Origin: Catonia carolina
Lineage: Eukaryota > Arthropoda > Insecta > Hemiptera > Achilidae
Reading direction: 5' to 3'
Length of the DNA stretch: 64,000 nucleotides
Assembly: GCA_035578175.1 (NCBI GenBank)
Contig: JAQMRL010000006.1
Span: 18,015,506 to 18,079,505 of the forward strand
The translations under genes and the position numbers were made by a program. Numbering within the stretch: the first letter of the stretch is position 1; every line of letters begins with the position of its first letter. The notes below the pieces were generated by a model. It did not search any database. It saw only the letters and a list, made by a program, of their open reading frames with translations, and had not been told where the DNA came from. Shown here in pieces: positions 12,547-23,684 of this stretch.

Positions 12547-12898
12547 TCTATGACAGTGAAACTTGAGTGCTGTCAAAGCGAGAGGAAAGTAGATTGGAAG
12601 CAATGAAATGATATTCCTTCGATAGACGTATGGGTGTTGAAGAGAAGATCGTTACAGAAATACCGAAATGAGGAAAGAACTCAACATCTTCTGTATAAAC
12701 GACAAGATATCAGAACAAAATGCAGTGGTAGGAGCATGTGAACAGAATGAGGGAAGATAGGATACCTAAGCAAAAACTAAGCTATAAAACTGAGGGAAAG
12801 AGAGAACGAGGACGCCCGAGAAAGAGATGGGAATATTTGAGAGGTTCGGAACAGGCACAGATGCCTAATCCTTGAAAGGCAGAAGAAGAAAAAGAAGA
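12547..12898 (+). pseudogene. LINE 3' end fragment
   Basis: Plus-strand translation with frame breaks shows the C-terminal LINE signature: 'YDSET' near 12,549, a 'GKRERGRPRKRWE' basic block near 12,793-12,831 and an 'AQMPNP' block, ending in a GAA-rich tail at about 12,885-12,898. Only the extreme C-terminus survives; no RT motif is present. The same tail occurs at 28,322-28,503 and, inverted, at 3045. Confidence 0.7.
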
Positions 12899-13226
12899 TG
12901 TAAACTTTTTGAGAATAAAAATATTATTATTATTTTATCATAAAAAATCTGATAACGCATGTTAAAATCACAGAACCTTGTTTTACTGAAAAGAAGCGAT
13001 GCGAAAGAAACGACTTGATTATGAAATAGTAGATGGTAATACAGATTTCAATTTCAATAGAAGATCGTCATGCCAGACCTTGGCAAAAGCCTGACTGATA
13101 TCAGAAAAATTCTGCCCGAAACATTAAACTACGGTATTCCTACATTATAAAACACTACGAATGAAGTAGACTTAAATTTAAATACATTTTTCCATTCCTA
13201 TTAAATATAATTTTTCTTTTAATAGA

Positions 13227-13622
13227 TTGTTGTTTAGGTCATTAGCCGAAAGGCTGGTTTGAACCTGTAGAGGTTTTACTAAGTAAAACGAGGAGTGAGG
13301 TGGTTTACAAGTGCCTTCCTCACTGAGTGGAAAAGTTCGCTTATCAGCATGCCAGGCCCTTTGAAAAACACATATTTTCCACTCTAGAAATGACACCTTC
13401 ACTTCATTCACCACAGGGCCTGGCTGTATAATGAAATTCATTACTTTCAGAGCAGATAACTCTGATTAGTGTCTTTTACACCTCTACCTCTGCGGTTCTT
13501 AAATGATTCGGTCATTTACTTGGCTGACCATGTGATAAGAAACAAAACTATTTATTTTAGCCCTGCAACTAACATATTGAGTGTAAATAATTTGACACTC
13601 CACCTGTCTGTTATGGGCAGAA
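13227..13622 (-). repeat. Family B retroposon, antisense, near full length
   Basis: From GATTGTTGTTTAGGTC to CTGTTATGGGCA, about 396 bp, close to the family consensus. Confidence 0.88.
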
Positions 13623-14007
13623 TAATAATATAACAAATACCTAATAAGATTACAATATTTTAAAATTTCGGTTGAGCAGCGGAAAAACTGTTGGGTGATT
13701 AAGTTTCATAATAGTTAGTTAACACAAAAAGGAGGATACTCAAGTGTTTACTTGGAACAGCCTAAGTAAACTTAGGCTTCTACTGTTATCTATTTTAATG
13801 TAAATTATAAGAGACATTTGGTGAGATACAATAAACATTCTGTCCAAAATCAAATTACCACTGAATTTACAATAGGTATGTAACGGGAGTTTAAATTCTC
13901 TTGATGTTCAGTCTTCCAATTAGTTAACCGTTGTGTAATTATACAGACTACTAACATTCCTACCCGAATTTTGCATATTTTTACCGTTAAACAATGAATT
14001 AAAAATA
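13623..14007. other. No gene recognised
   Basis: AT-rich unassigned sequence between a B copy and an A fragment. Confidence 0.45.
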
Positions 14008-14165
14008 TGGTGTGAAACACTCACACGACTTTCTCTTAGAAATTTAGATAATCACCCATATAACCTATGTTTAATCATGAGTAAACAATGTAAAATGAAA
14101 ATCAACCTGTTTAGAACTTAAAAATACGAAAAATTAGTATGCTACTAAACTAGGTTAAGTAGAGA
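14008..14165 (-). repeat. Family A right-end fragment, antisense
   Basis: Plus strand shows GGTGTGAAACACTCACAC followed by GACTTTCTCTT and the terminal core segment, then breaks into low-complexity DNA. Confidence 0.75.
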
Positions 14166-14169
14166 AAAA

Positions 14170-14335
14170 TGATAAATAAAGTTAATAATAGTTGTAAATA
14201 GTAAAATAAGTTGTAAATAGTAAATAATAAAAGTAAATAGTAATAATAAAAGTTATAAAATATATAAATTAAAAGTTTAAATAATAATAAAAGTTGTAAA
14301 TAGTAAAGTTATAGTAAAAGTTGATGTTATTAAGT
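14170..14335. repeat. AT-rich short tandem repeats
   Basis: Irregular reiteration of 'GTAAATAGTAA' and 'AATAATAAAAGTT'; probably expanded from the family A core word 'AAAAGTTGTA'. Confidence 0.7.
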
Positions 14336-14340
14336 TGTTA

Positions 14341-14440
14341 GCCCATCGGGTTGGTCTAGAGGTAAAGTCGTCGCCGTGAGTTAGCTGTTTTAACAGCTGA
14401 TTTCGGAGACGAAGGTTCCTGGTTCAAATCCTAGTAACTA
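14341..14440 (+). repeat. tRNA-derived SINE head (family C)
   Basis: Contains an A-box-like 'TGGTCTAGAGGTAAAG' and a B-box-like 'GGTTCAAATCC', separated by an 'AGCTGTTTTAACAGCTGA' arm resembling a long variable loop. The same head occurs antisense at 57,900-58,013. It continues into the palindromic body at 14,480-14,884. Not a functional tRNA gene: the ends do not form an acceptor stem. Confidence 0.65.
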
Positions 14441-14479
14441 GACAGTATACTAGACTAGGTGTATACTTTCTTTTTATTA

Positions 14480-14884
14480 TTCCTAATATGTGTACGTTGC
14501 AATCTGTTCAATTGAGAACAATTAGCAATCCCATGACCCAATGAGATGAGGATGATATGTATGACGTGAAATGAGGTGTAGTCTTGTACTGACCCAGGTC
14601 GACCACTCCTGAGAGAGTATGGTTAATTGAACCCCAACCATCAAAGTACACCGGCAGCCACTGTCTAGTATTCAAATCCGTAAAGGTGTATACTAGACAG
14701 TGGTTACCGGTGTACTTTGATGGCTGGGGTTCAATTAACCATACTCTCTCAGGAATGGTTGACTTGGGTCTGTACAAGACTACATCTCACTTTCACGTCA
14801 TACACTTCATCCTTATCTCATTGAGTCATGAGGTTGCTTATTGTTCTGAATTGAACAGATTGCAACGTACACATAAATTAGGAA
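14480..14884. repeat. Palindromic duplication of the family C SINE body
   Basis: Antisense and sense copies of the SINE 3' body (about 190 bp each) face each other across a loop of about 18 bp near 14,673-14,690. Pairs include 'GTGTACGTTGCAATCTG' with its complement near 14,860, and the inverted 'ACTGTCTAGTAT' / 'ATACTAGACAGT' around the loop. The arms differ at only a few positions. Confidence 0.88.
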
Positions 14885-14902
14885 TTAAAAAAAAGTTGTA
14901 GG

Positions 14903-15823
14903 TTTTTACTTTCTCTTGCCTATATGAATATATAGGAAGGAAAGTATTGTTTTCATGTCGATTTTTCGAAATCGAGTTTTCACCGGGTCTATACGTTTTC
15001 AGACCCCCTGAACCCAAAAAACATGTTTTTAGCGATTGGTCTGTGTGTGAACAGAATATCTCAAGAACGGAACATCGTACGAACTTGAAACTTAAGTTAC
15101 ATACCACTACCGGACGCGACTCGAACATTTTCATCAAAATCGGTCAACCGGAAGTAGTAGTTTATTCGTATAATTTTTCAGTTTTTTGCGATTTTCTCAA
15201 AAACTGGTCCTACGATTTTTTTTAAAATCGCCTATTTTACTCAATTTTTTATTCTCTACAAGAAAGGGTAGGCGCCATGTTTGCTGAAATTCTCGGTGAG
15301 GCTGTTTTTACGTAAAAACGTTGTTTTTTTAAGATTACGGCTTTAATATAAATTTTAGCGCAAAAACTTATATAATAAAAGTTGTAGAGAATTTAAAAAC
15401 CTACAACTTTTATTTCAAACATTTTTTTGTATAACGCTTAGTTTAGCGGTAATTTGCGATTTTCTGTTTTTTTTCTCACGAAAACGTGAGAAAAATCGAT
15501 TTTTTTAACATTTCGGTCTTAGTATGCATTTTACGACAAAAGTGTATATAATTAAATTTATAGAAAATTAAAAGATCTACAACTTTTGTTTAGAGCATTT
15601 TTCTCTACAGAGCCTAGTTTAGCGTGAAAGCGTGATTTTCCGTATTTTTAAGCCAAACTGAGTTCGATTGTCATTTTGCGTCATTCACTCATGATTAAAA
15701 TAAGGTTATGTTTTTGAGGTTAGTTTTAGTTCATTTCTAATGTTTTAATACTAATGTTAGGTTTATTGTTAATTATTTGCATTGGCAAGAGAAAGTTGTG
15801 TGAGTGTTTCACACCAGATTTTT
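14903..15823 (+). repeat. Family A (HINE-like), reference full-length copy
   Basis: Cleanest complete copy. Left 13-mer ACTTTCTCTTGCC is at 14,908-14,920; its inverted copy GGCAAGAGAAAGT at 15,784-15,796 is subterminal and followed by a hairpin (GTGTGA/TCACAC) at 15,798-15,814, then CAGA and a T-tract. Two core units of about 176 bp start near 15,331 and 15,507. No transposase is encoded. The layout matches non-autonomous Helentrons. Confidence 0.85.
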
Positions 15824-16338
15824 AATTTTCTAAAACTTTGGTTACATACACTTTTGTCGTAAAATGTATAGCTTACTACCAAGGCTCCATCTTAAAAAAT
15901 ACCGGTTTTTTACCAATTTTAATGATAAAACAGAAAATTACTTATTGGCGCTAAACTAAGCTTTGTGCAAAAAAAATGTTCGAAGTAAAAGTTTTAGGGT
16001 TTTTAATTCTACAACTTTAATTGTATATACTTTTCCCTAAAGTGTATATTAAGGCCGCAATTTTAAAAAAAACATTTTTTCTTCGAAAGAATTCCCTGTC
16101 CAAGAATTTCAGCTGACATGGCGCTTATTCTATCTTTAAAGAAATGTAGTAAATGAGGTGATTTTTAAAAAAAAATTGTTGGAACCGTTTTTTAATTGCA
16201 AAAAAATGAAAAATTGCACAAATGACCTACTACTTCCGGTTGACATGTTTCGATGAAAATGTTCGTGTTGTCTCCTCTAGTAGTAATGATTTTAAAATTA
16301 AACTTCGTACAATGCTCCGTTCTTGAAATATCGTTTAA
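15824..16338 (-). repeat. Family A, antisense, first part of a split copy
   Basis: Runs from core units back to 'CCGTTCTTGAAATATCG', where it stops. The missing 5' part resumes at 17,216 on the same strand. Confidence 0.75.
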
Positions 16339-17215
16339 ATTCCGTTTGAAATATTGTTTTTTGACAATTTTTTTCCAAATTAATGTCCATTCTTTTCTTA
16401 AAAAGGTCATGTTATTTGTTTTATCATCGGTATTTGCTACTTACCATATATAAAAATAAATATAAATGGGTGCCATAGCGGTAAGAAAAAAACTCAATTT
16501 TAATTTATCGTTTTCCGCAATTTATGTCTGTTGCGTGTAGTTTAAATACTAGAATGAACATAAATGTTGATCTAAAGAAGCTGGAGCAGAATTTTTTATA
16601 ATTTTTCATATATTCACATTCTGTGATTTTTATGTAGAATTTTTAAAATTGGCTCAATTGCATAAAAATGAAGTAAATTTTTGCTTACTAATTAAAAAAA
16701 ATGATTTTGATGCTTACAAACGATATCTTAAAAAAGCTTCTTATAGATCACAGAGCAAAATTTTCTCTTTAATTTTAAATAACTTTAAAAAAATTTGATT
16801 AAATAATTAAAACGATATTTTTGTTCTAAGATTGCGCTAAAATCCACCATTTTGGTTCATTTAAGCGGTGCGGGTAAATATTTTTTAAACTTAGTATACG
16901 TTTTAAATGCTATTACATTTTTATACTATTTTATTGTGCTAAACAGTTTATTGCTTCTGAGTATGAGTAAAAAACTAAAAATGAAGGTAGACTCCTCCCT
17001 TAACTCAAAAATCAAATTTTGAGAAAAGCAAAGAAGTTTCTAAGAGTAAAAATATCAGGGGCTTGCGAAAGCCGTTTTAAATAGTAACATTTTTGTATTG
17101 TTACAATGTTGTTAGTGATGTCTACTAATAAATTATTAAGATTTTGTACTACGAACTAGTGGTTGTAATTTAGGAAATAAAAAAAATAAAAATATTTTTA
17201 GTTAGTCTAATACAC
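16339..17215. other. Unassigned insertion splitting a family A copy
   Basis: About 880 bp of AT-rich DNA sits exactly where the family has 'ATATTCTGTTCACAC'. No inverted ends or coding frame were recognised, so its class is unknown. Confidence 0.5.
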
Positions 17216-17301
17216 AGTGCGATTATTGTGTTCACAGCAGACCAATCGCTGAAAACATGGTTTTGGGTTCAGGGGGTCTGAAAACGTGTACATCCGGTGT
17301 T
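17216..17301 (-). repeat. Family A, antisense, 5' part of the split copy
   Basis: Contains 'GTTCACAGCAGACCAATCGC', 'GGGTTCAGGGGGTCTGAAAA' and 'CATCCGGTG', then ends abruptly. Confidence 0.75.
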
Positions 17302-18469
17302 CTGTACTAATCTCAAAACTCTTCTTAACTTCTCTGTACTCAGATCTAAAACTAAAAAAAAAAAATCCTCCGTTATCGGAAGTCGGAACCGCCCCCAGAT
17401 TTAGGTTAAGTAGGGTTTTCAACATGAACCAAACAAAAATGATATGTTTTTTATCTTCTATTAATAACGCTTTGTTTTAGACATATTATTAGAGATTCAC
17501 TTCCTATTAATTACGTTATCAATTTTATCCAATTACAAACTATCGTGAAGTAATTAGAAACGTTCAACTTGTTTGACAAACAATGAATATGACATGTAAA
17601 TCGTAAAACCCGATGATGTAACAGCATGGTCCTTGTTCTTTTTTAATTCAGTTATTGACACTGAATGTAATTAGATTATTTAAATTAAAGTTATTGAATC
17701 GGTGAGATTACGGGACGGGGTACAATTGGAAGAAGGGGGTACAAACCCCCTTCACAGCCAATACGAAGGGGCGAAATATAATGGGTTTCAGGCGGATATT
17801 AGTATCGGGTTGACGCAGATTGCACCCACTGGAGTGTGCAACAAGCCATGGCTAAAATGAAACACACACATGGTGTATTATACATATATATAATCATTCA
17901 CCGAGTTAGTAAGCTAACCGTTTCTGTCTTTATCAAAGAGCGAGATGGTTGTAGAGAGGTAACATTTTACCACCCCTTAAACAACTAGCTGCTCTTCACC
18001 GCAGACGCATTGTAATGTCCATCCCTCATACGATCTAGTATTCGTCTGGTGTAACCGTTTGTTGATACGTAACATGTTTTCCTCGATTTTCTATTACGAT
18101 CAGTGTTTTACGGTGTTTCCACCCCAATGTACAAAATCAAATGTCAACATTACTCTAGTGTTATAACCTTTTTCCTATAAATTTACAATTTAAATACAGA
18201 CATCCAATGTTATGTATCAAACTATATGTATTTGTATCTAGTGAATATATGTTGTAGTTTGAGGTCACCTCATAAATCATGTATTTGAAATATTTTTTTC
18301 AAAAGAGGATGATTTCTTTGACTTTAATCGTATGCACAACATTTCTACTAATCCAAACTAATTCTTATTGTTTTAACAATGCTTTGTAAAGATTAACAGT
18401 GCTTGCATTAAAGGTATTTTAAAATGAAAACTAATAGATTTCTAAACATTTAAATTACTTTTTAATAAT
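17302..18469. other. No gene recognised; unassigned DNA
   Basis: Moderate-complexity DNA with a locally GC-richer stretch near 17,700-17,830. Open frames are short; no repeat match within the window. Confidence 0.45.
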
Positions 18470-18600
18470 CTGGTGTGAAACACTCACTTTCTCTAACGAC
18501 AGTAAATAATGAACAATACAACCTGTATTTAATCATGATTAAATGATATAAATGAAATTCAACCTTAGTAGAACTTAAAAATACGGAAAATCACTAAATT
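18470..18600 (-). repeat. Family A right-end fragment, antisense
   Basis: 'CTGGTGTGAAACACTCAC' plus the terminal core, joined head-on to a sense copy that starts at 18,604. Confidence 0.75.
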
Positions 18601-18603
18601 TAA

Positions 18604-19640
18604 TGTCTGTGTGTAAACAAAATATCTTAAGAAAGAAAAATAGTGTACGAAGTTACAATTTAGAACTTAAATTAAGTTACCACATTTTTATCAAAATCGG
18701 CCAGCCGGAAATAATAATTTATTCGTGTAATTTTTCACTTTACTGCGCTTTTCTCGAAAACGGATCGTATGATTTTTTTTTAAATTCCGCATTTACAGAA
18801 TTTTTTTGCTCTACAAACTAGGGTAAATGGTATGTTTGCTGAAATTATTGGGGAGGCTGTGCTCTCGTGGTAAGTTGTTTTTAAGATTGTAGCCTTAATA
18901 CACATTTTGGGGCAAAAGGGGGTATTTAATCAAAGTTGTAAAAAATTATAAAACCTACAACTTTCGTTTCTTACTTTTTTCTACTACGCTTAGTTTAGTG
19001 TAAATTAGTGATTTTCTGTATTTTTCTCTTTGAAATCGGTAAAAAATGAGTTTTTTTAAGATTGTGGCCTTAATATGCATTTTACGACAAAGGATATTTA
19101 ATAAACGTTGTAAAAAATTAAAACCCTACAACTTTTATGCCAAGCATAATTTTTTCCTATTGCGCTTATTTTAGCGTCAATTAGTGATTTTCTGTATTTT
19201 GCTAATTGAAATCGGTGAAAAATGGGATTTTTTTTAGATTGCGGCCTTAATATGCATTTTACGACAAATTACATTTAATAAAAGTTGTGGAAAAATTAAA
19301 AACCTGCAACTTTTATGTCAAAAATGGTTCTAAATGGTAGCGTCAATTAGTGATTTTCTGTATTTTGCCAATTAAAATCGGTGAAAAATGAGATTTTTTA
19401 AAATTGCGGCCTTAATATGCATTTTACGACAAATTATATTTAATAAAAGTTTAAAAACATTAAAAACTACAACTTTAATGCCAAGCATAATTTTTTCCTA
19501 CTGCGCTTAGTTTAAAGTCAATCAGTGGTTTTCCATAAGTCCTATAAAGGTTAATTTTCATTTCATGTCATTTACTCATGTTGTTCATTATATTTTAAGG
19601 CTAGATAAAGTCATGTGAGTATTTCACAAGAGCTTTCTTC
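18604..19640 (+). repeat. Family A copy with expanded tandem core
   Basis: Lacks the first 100 bp or so. It has four core units, starting near 18,882, 19,058, 19,234 and 19,399 at the 'GATTGnnGCCTTAATA' word, instead of the usual two. Ends with a degraded hairpin near 19,635. Confidence 0.8.
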
Positions 19641-20027
19641 TTGTAAGTCTAATTCTAAATCATGTAAAATAACTTTAAAGGTTTCTAGAAGCTCTTTTTA
19701 TAGACCTCATTTTCGGCATTCGTTTACTTTAATTTTATTCCCTCCTTTTTCTTTTTTAATCCCTCCACCTATTATTCTATTTTTGCTCTTCATGGAAGCC
19801 CTTAAAGTTGGAATCAGTTGTCTGACTTTGGTTCGAGTCATTTATGTTTTGCTGGTTATTCCAGTATCATTTGACACCTTAATTATATTTATACATTATT
19901 ACTAAATATAGAACTATTGTTCTTTTATTTATTAAAAATAGAATTTAAAAGTGATAATTTATGAATAATAATTGATAATTGATAAAATTATCAGAAAATT
20001 GATAAAAATTGATAATTTATAATTTTC

Positions 20028-20426
20028 TGCCCATAACAGACTGGTAGAGTGTCAAATTATTTACACTCAATCTGTTCGTTGCAGGGCTAAAATAAATAGT
20101 TCTGTTTCTTATCACATGGTCAGCCAATTAAATGACTGAATCATTTAACAACAGAAGAGGTAGAGGTGTAAAAGACACTAATCAGAGTTATCTCCTCTGA
20201 AAGTAATGAATTTTATTATACAGCCAGACCCTGTAGTGAATGAAGTGAAGGTGTCATTTGCAGGGTGGAAAATATTTGCTTTTCAGAGGGCTCGGCATGC
20301 TGATAAGCGTACTTTTTCACTCAGTGAGGAAGGCAATGGTAAACCACCTCACTCCTCGTTTTACTTAGCAAAACCTCTACAGGTTCAAACCAGCCTACAG
20401 GCTGATGACCTAAACAACAACATAAT
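20028..20426 (+). repeat. Family B retroposon, sense, full length
   Basis: From GCCCATAACAGACTGG to the (AAC)n tail. Tail-to-tail inverted partner of the copy starting at 20,504. Confidence 0.88.
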
Positions 20427-20503
20427 TTATGATTTTAAGGAGTTAATTTTTTACATTACTATGATAGTTAGTACTTATTCTAATTTTTTTTAACTTAAAT
20501 AAG

Positions 20504-20901
20504 TGTTGTTGTTTAGGTCAACAGCCGAAAGGCTGGTTTGAACTACTAGAGGTTTTACTAAGTAAAACTGAGGAGTGAGGTGGTTTACTATTGCCTTCCT
20601 TACTGAGTTAAATGAGTATCCTTATCAGCAGGCCTGGCTTTCCGAAAAGCACCCACTATCCACCTTGCAAATGACATCTTCACTTCATTCTCCATAGGAT
20701 CTGGCTGTATAGTGAAATTCATTACTCTCAGAGGAGATAACTCTGGATAGTGTCGTTTACGCCTCTACCTCTTCTGTTCTTAAATAGTTCAGTCATATAG
20801 TTGGCTGACTATGTGATAAGAAACAGAACTATTTTTTTTAGCCCTGGAACCAACAGATCGAGTGTAATTAATTGAAAACTTCGCCTTCCCGTCATGGGCA
20901 A
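20504..20901 (-). repeat. Family B retroposon, antisense, full length
   Basis: From TGTTGTTTAGGTCAACAGCC to CCCGTCATGGGCA. Only about 77 bp separates the two members of this inverted pair. Confidence 0.88.
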
Positions 20902-21859
20902 CTTAAATAAGTATAGAAATCCTAACCATGTTTTTTGAGCTAACAATACATTAAAAAATGTTTTTGTTTCTGAATTGTCTAGTGTTTTGTGGTAAATTAG
21001 AACAGGGCAAAAAACTTGATATTGATAAATTTACTGTCCACAAATTATATCTGACGTCGCGTAGTAATTATAATGGAAGATTGTTATTCCAATCTAGACC
21101 ACCCAAAACATTATCCTTTCCATTTCATAATAGATGATGGAACGGAGGGAGATTCGGATAGGATCCGGTAGGATATGAAGGATACTAAAGGGCTGATGGG
21201 ATAAGAAAGGATTGTTATGTTCAAGTTAACTGTGGAACCCATCAGTATTAGTCGGAGGACGCGTTGGAATATCAGGAATCGAGAAGGCTAAAAGGAGCAA
21301 GGCGAAATGAAAAGAGACAGAACGTGAAAGGGTACCAGTAGTGTCACATCTGGATCCTAACATCCCCCCTCTCGTGCTGTCAACCCGTACCCCCATCCGC
21401 CACCACTACCCCTCCTTTCTAAAACCCGGTGTGACACAACCTCTGAGAGTAATTAAAATTCATGTGGCCATCATGACCATGTTGATTACGAGCCCAAATA
21501 TGCAAATGAAATTGCTCTTGCCAAAACGTTCACTTCTCTTCGCTTTAGTATGTTGAATCGAGGGACAGAATTCGTGTAACGGCAAGGAGAGGGACGTGCC
21601 ATTATAATCGGTTGCTCTTTTCTTCTTTGCTATAGCGTCACATGGACTTAACATCTTCCTTCGATATTACACTCGAAAACAGTAATCATTATTCTTCACT
21701 AATACAACTTGCAAAATTATTCGTTTCTTCATACATTGCACTCCTGGTTTTCCTTTTTTATTGTCTTAGAAACATAATTAAAATTTATGTACAATATTAT
21801 GCAAATTGAATAGTATTTTTACGTATATTAAATATTACTTCAATTATAGAAAGTTTAAT
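20902..21859. other. No gene recognised; unassigned DNA
   Basis: Contains a relatively GC-rich part (21,120-21,450). A 71-codon plus-strand frame at 21,341 has no recognisable domain. Confidence 0.45.
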
Positions 21860-21938
21860 TTAACGCTTTTAGGGCAAAAATATACATGTTGTAATTTGTT
21901 AAATTTTGTTTTATACGGACTTGAATAATGTATTTCTA

Positions 21939-23103
21939 CACTATTTTTCAAGGCTGATGAGATCTGAACGTATGTATTGCCCCCTACCCACTTTATAGCT
22001 AGCCAATGACTTGCCAGCAACGTTGCCAATACAAATTTTTGTTGCTACAAATCTTGTAGCTCTGTTAAATATTTCGTCAGTCATTTTTTTGGTCTCAAAG
22101 TCAATAATTCTGTAGTGATAGGTAAAAAGGTCTTAACTTGAAAATAGTCATTTTTCAGGAAAAGGAAATGAAAATTTGAGACAGTATAATTTATATATTT
22201 TTAAAATTTTTTAAGGATAGTTTTTGCAATTGTCTCATCCAAAAATTGTTTTTATAATTTTAAATACATTTCTTTTGTTTTCTACTTAACAACGAAAATA
22301 AAAATTCCGTTTATGTCTACGCTGTGGTCCTTTTTTCAGGGGGCAATTCACGACTTAAGACCTTTACCGTTTACAGTGTAACTTAATACCTTTTGACCTG
22401 GTAAATTCTTACTACAGTTACTTAAGTCACGACTTTGCTTTTGGTTTCTTGTCATTTCGACCATTTCAATTTGATTTTTTTTTCAGTTGATCTCAGCATT
22501 GATATTGGTGAAATAATAAACTACTATTGGTATAAAGGTTAATTCAACTTAAGACCTTTTGTGCAACTAAAAAGGACTGAGAAACTAAATCTGAACTAAA
22601 CTACTTTTGGTATAAAGGTCTTAACTCAACTTAAGACCTTTTGTACTACTAAAAAAAGACTGAGAAACTAATTCTAAAGGTATCATTTACAATTAAGACT
22701 TTTATACCGTTACGTGAAGAGAAACTTTTATAAAGCCAGTCAACATAATTCACTTCAGGAGTTAGCTACACTTAAGCCCTTTGCACCAATTGAAAGAGAA
22801 AATTTTTCTTAACTGGGTAGTACACTTAATTCAAAATCGACAATTTGTGACTTAAGACCTTTATACCTATCACTACAGAATTATAATCTATAAACATACA
22901 ATCAGCTGATTATAAAGTATTGCATGTTAACGCGCTCTATAATCGATGTGTTTAGTACGAGAAGCAAGGCGAGAATGAACTATTGCAGCTGTTATACGCA
23001 TGCGCGCGTAATGTTTGTCAGGTACAATCTGACAACGCTGGCAAACGTTCTAATTGGTCTAAACGTGTGAAACAGCAAAGCTCATCAACCGTGAAAAGTA
23101 TAG
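21939..23103. mobile_element. TA-target TIR element D, copy 1
   Basis: Ends are 'CACTATTTTTCAAGG' and 'CCGTGAAAAGTATAG', with imperfect inverted repeats of about 23 bp ending in CTGATGAG/CTCATCAA. The flanking TA is duplicated; the empty site 'TTTCTAGTGCC' is present at about 50,570. This suggests Tc1/mariner-like transposition. Non-coding. Confidence 0.75.
22110..22878. mobile_element. TIR element E nested in D
   Basis: Inverted ends CTGTAGTGATAGGTA (22,110) and its complement (ending 22,878) extend about 27 bp with one mismatch. Flanks are AATT on both sides. The D copy at 31,550-33,386 lacks this insertion. It contains many copies of the word CTTAAGACCT or its complement. Non-coding; superfamily not assigned. 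Confidence 0.78.
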
Positions 23104-23289
23104 TAGTGCCAGAACAGTAAGATATTTCTTTTTTTTTTAAGTTAAGTCCGGTAAGTGCACTTACCAAGGAACGTTTATTGAAATGGGAATCACATAATTT
23201 TTTGTGGTAAGAATGCTTATTAAAACAACCTGTAGTCCTATATAACAGAAAAACGTGTATAATAACTTATCTCAACTTTATATAACAAC

Positions 23290-23684
23290 TTTACATAACA
23301 GACAGGTGGAGTGTCAAATTATTTACACTCAATATGTTAGTTGCAGGGCTAAAATAAATAGTTCTGTTTCTTATCACATGGTCAGCCAAGTAAATGACCG
23401 AATCATTTAAGAACCGAAGAGGTAGAGGTGTAAAAGACACTAATCAGAGTTATCTGCTCTGAAAGTAATGAATTTCATTATACAGCCAGACCCTGTGGTG
23501 AATGAAGTGAAGGTGTCATTTCTAGAGTGGAAAATATGTGTTTTTCAAAGGGCCCGGCATGCTGATAAGCGTATTTTTCCACTCAGTGAGGAAGGCAATG
23601 GTAAACCACCTTACTCCTCGTATTACTTAGTAAAACCTCTACAGGTTCAAACCAACCTTTTGGCTGTTGACCTAAACAACAACT
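23290..23684 (+). repeat. Family B retroposon, sense, inserted in the piggyBac-like element
   Basis: Head at 'ATAACAGACAGGTGGAG', tail at 'CCTAAACAAC'. 'AACTTTATA' lies on both sides, and the empty site 'CAACTTTATATTAGC' is preserved in the piggyBac-like copy 2, giving a target duplication of about 9 bp. Confidence 0.88.

Noticed and set aside
14341..14440. Intact tRNA genes at 14,341, 28,020, 31,160, 35,880 and 57,900
   Set aside because: A- and B-box words are present but acceptor stems do not pair and bodies with tails follow; these are SINE heads.
18882..19570. CRISPR-like array
   Set aside because: The units are 165-176-bp tandem repeats within a eukaryotic transposable element, without short repeats and unique spacers.
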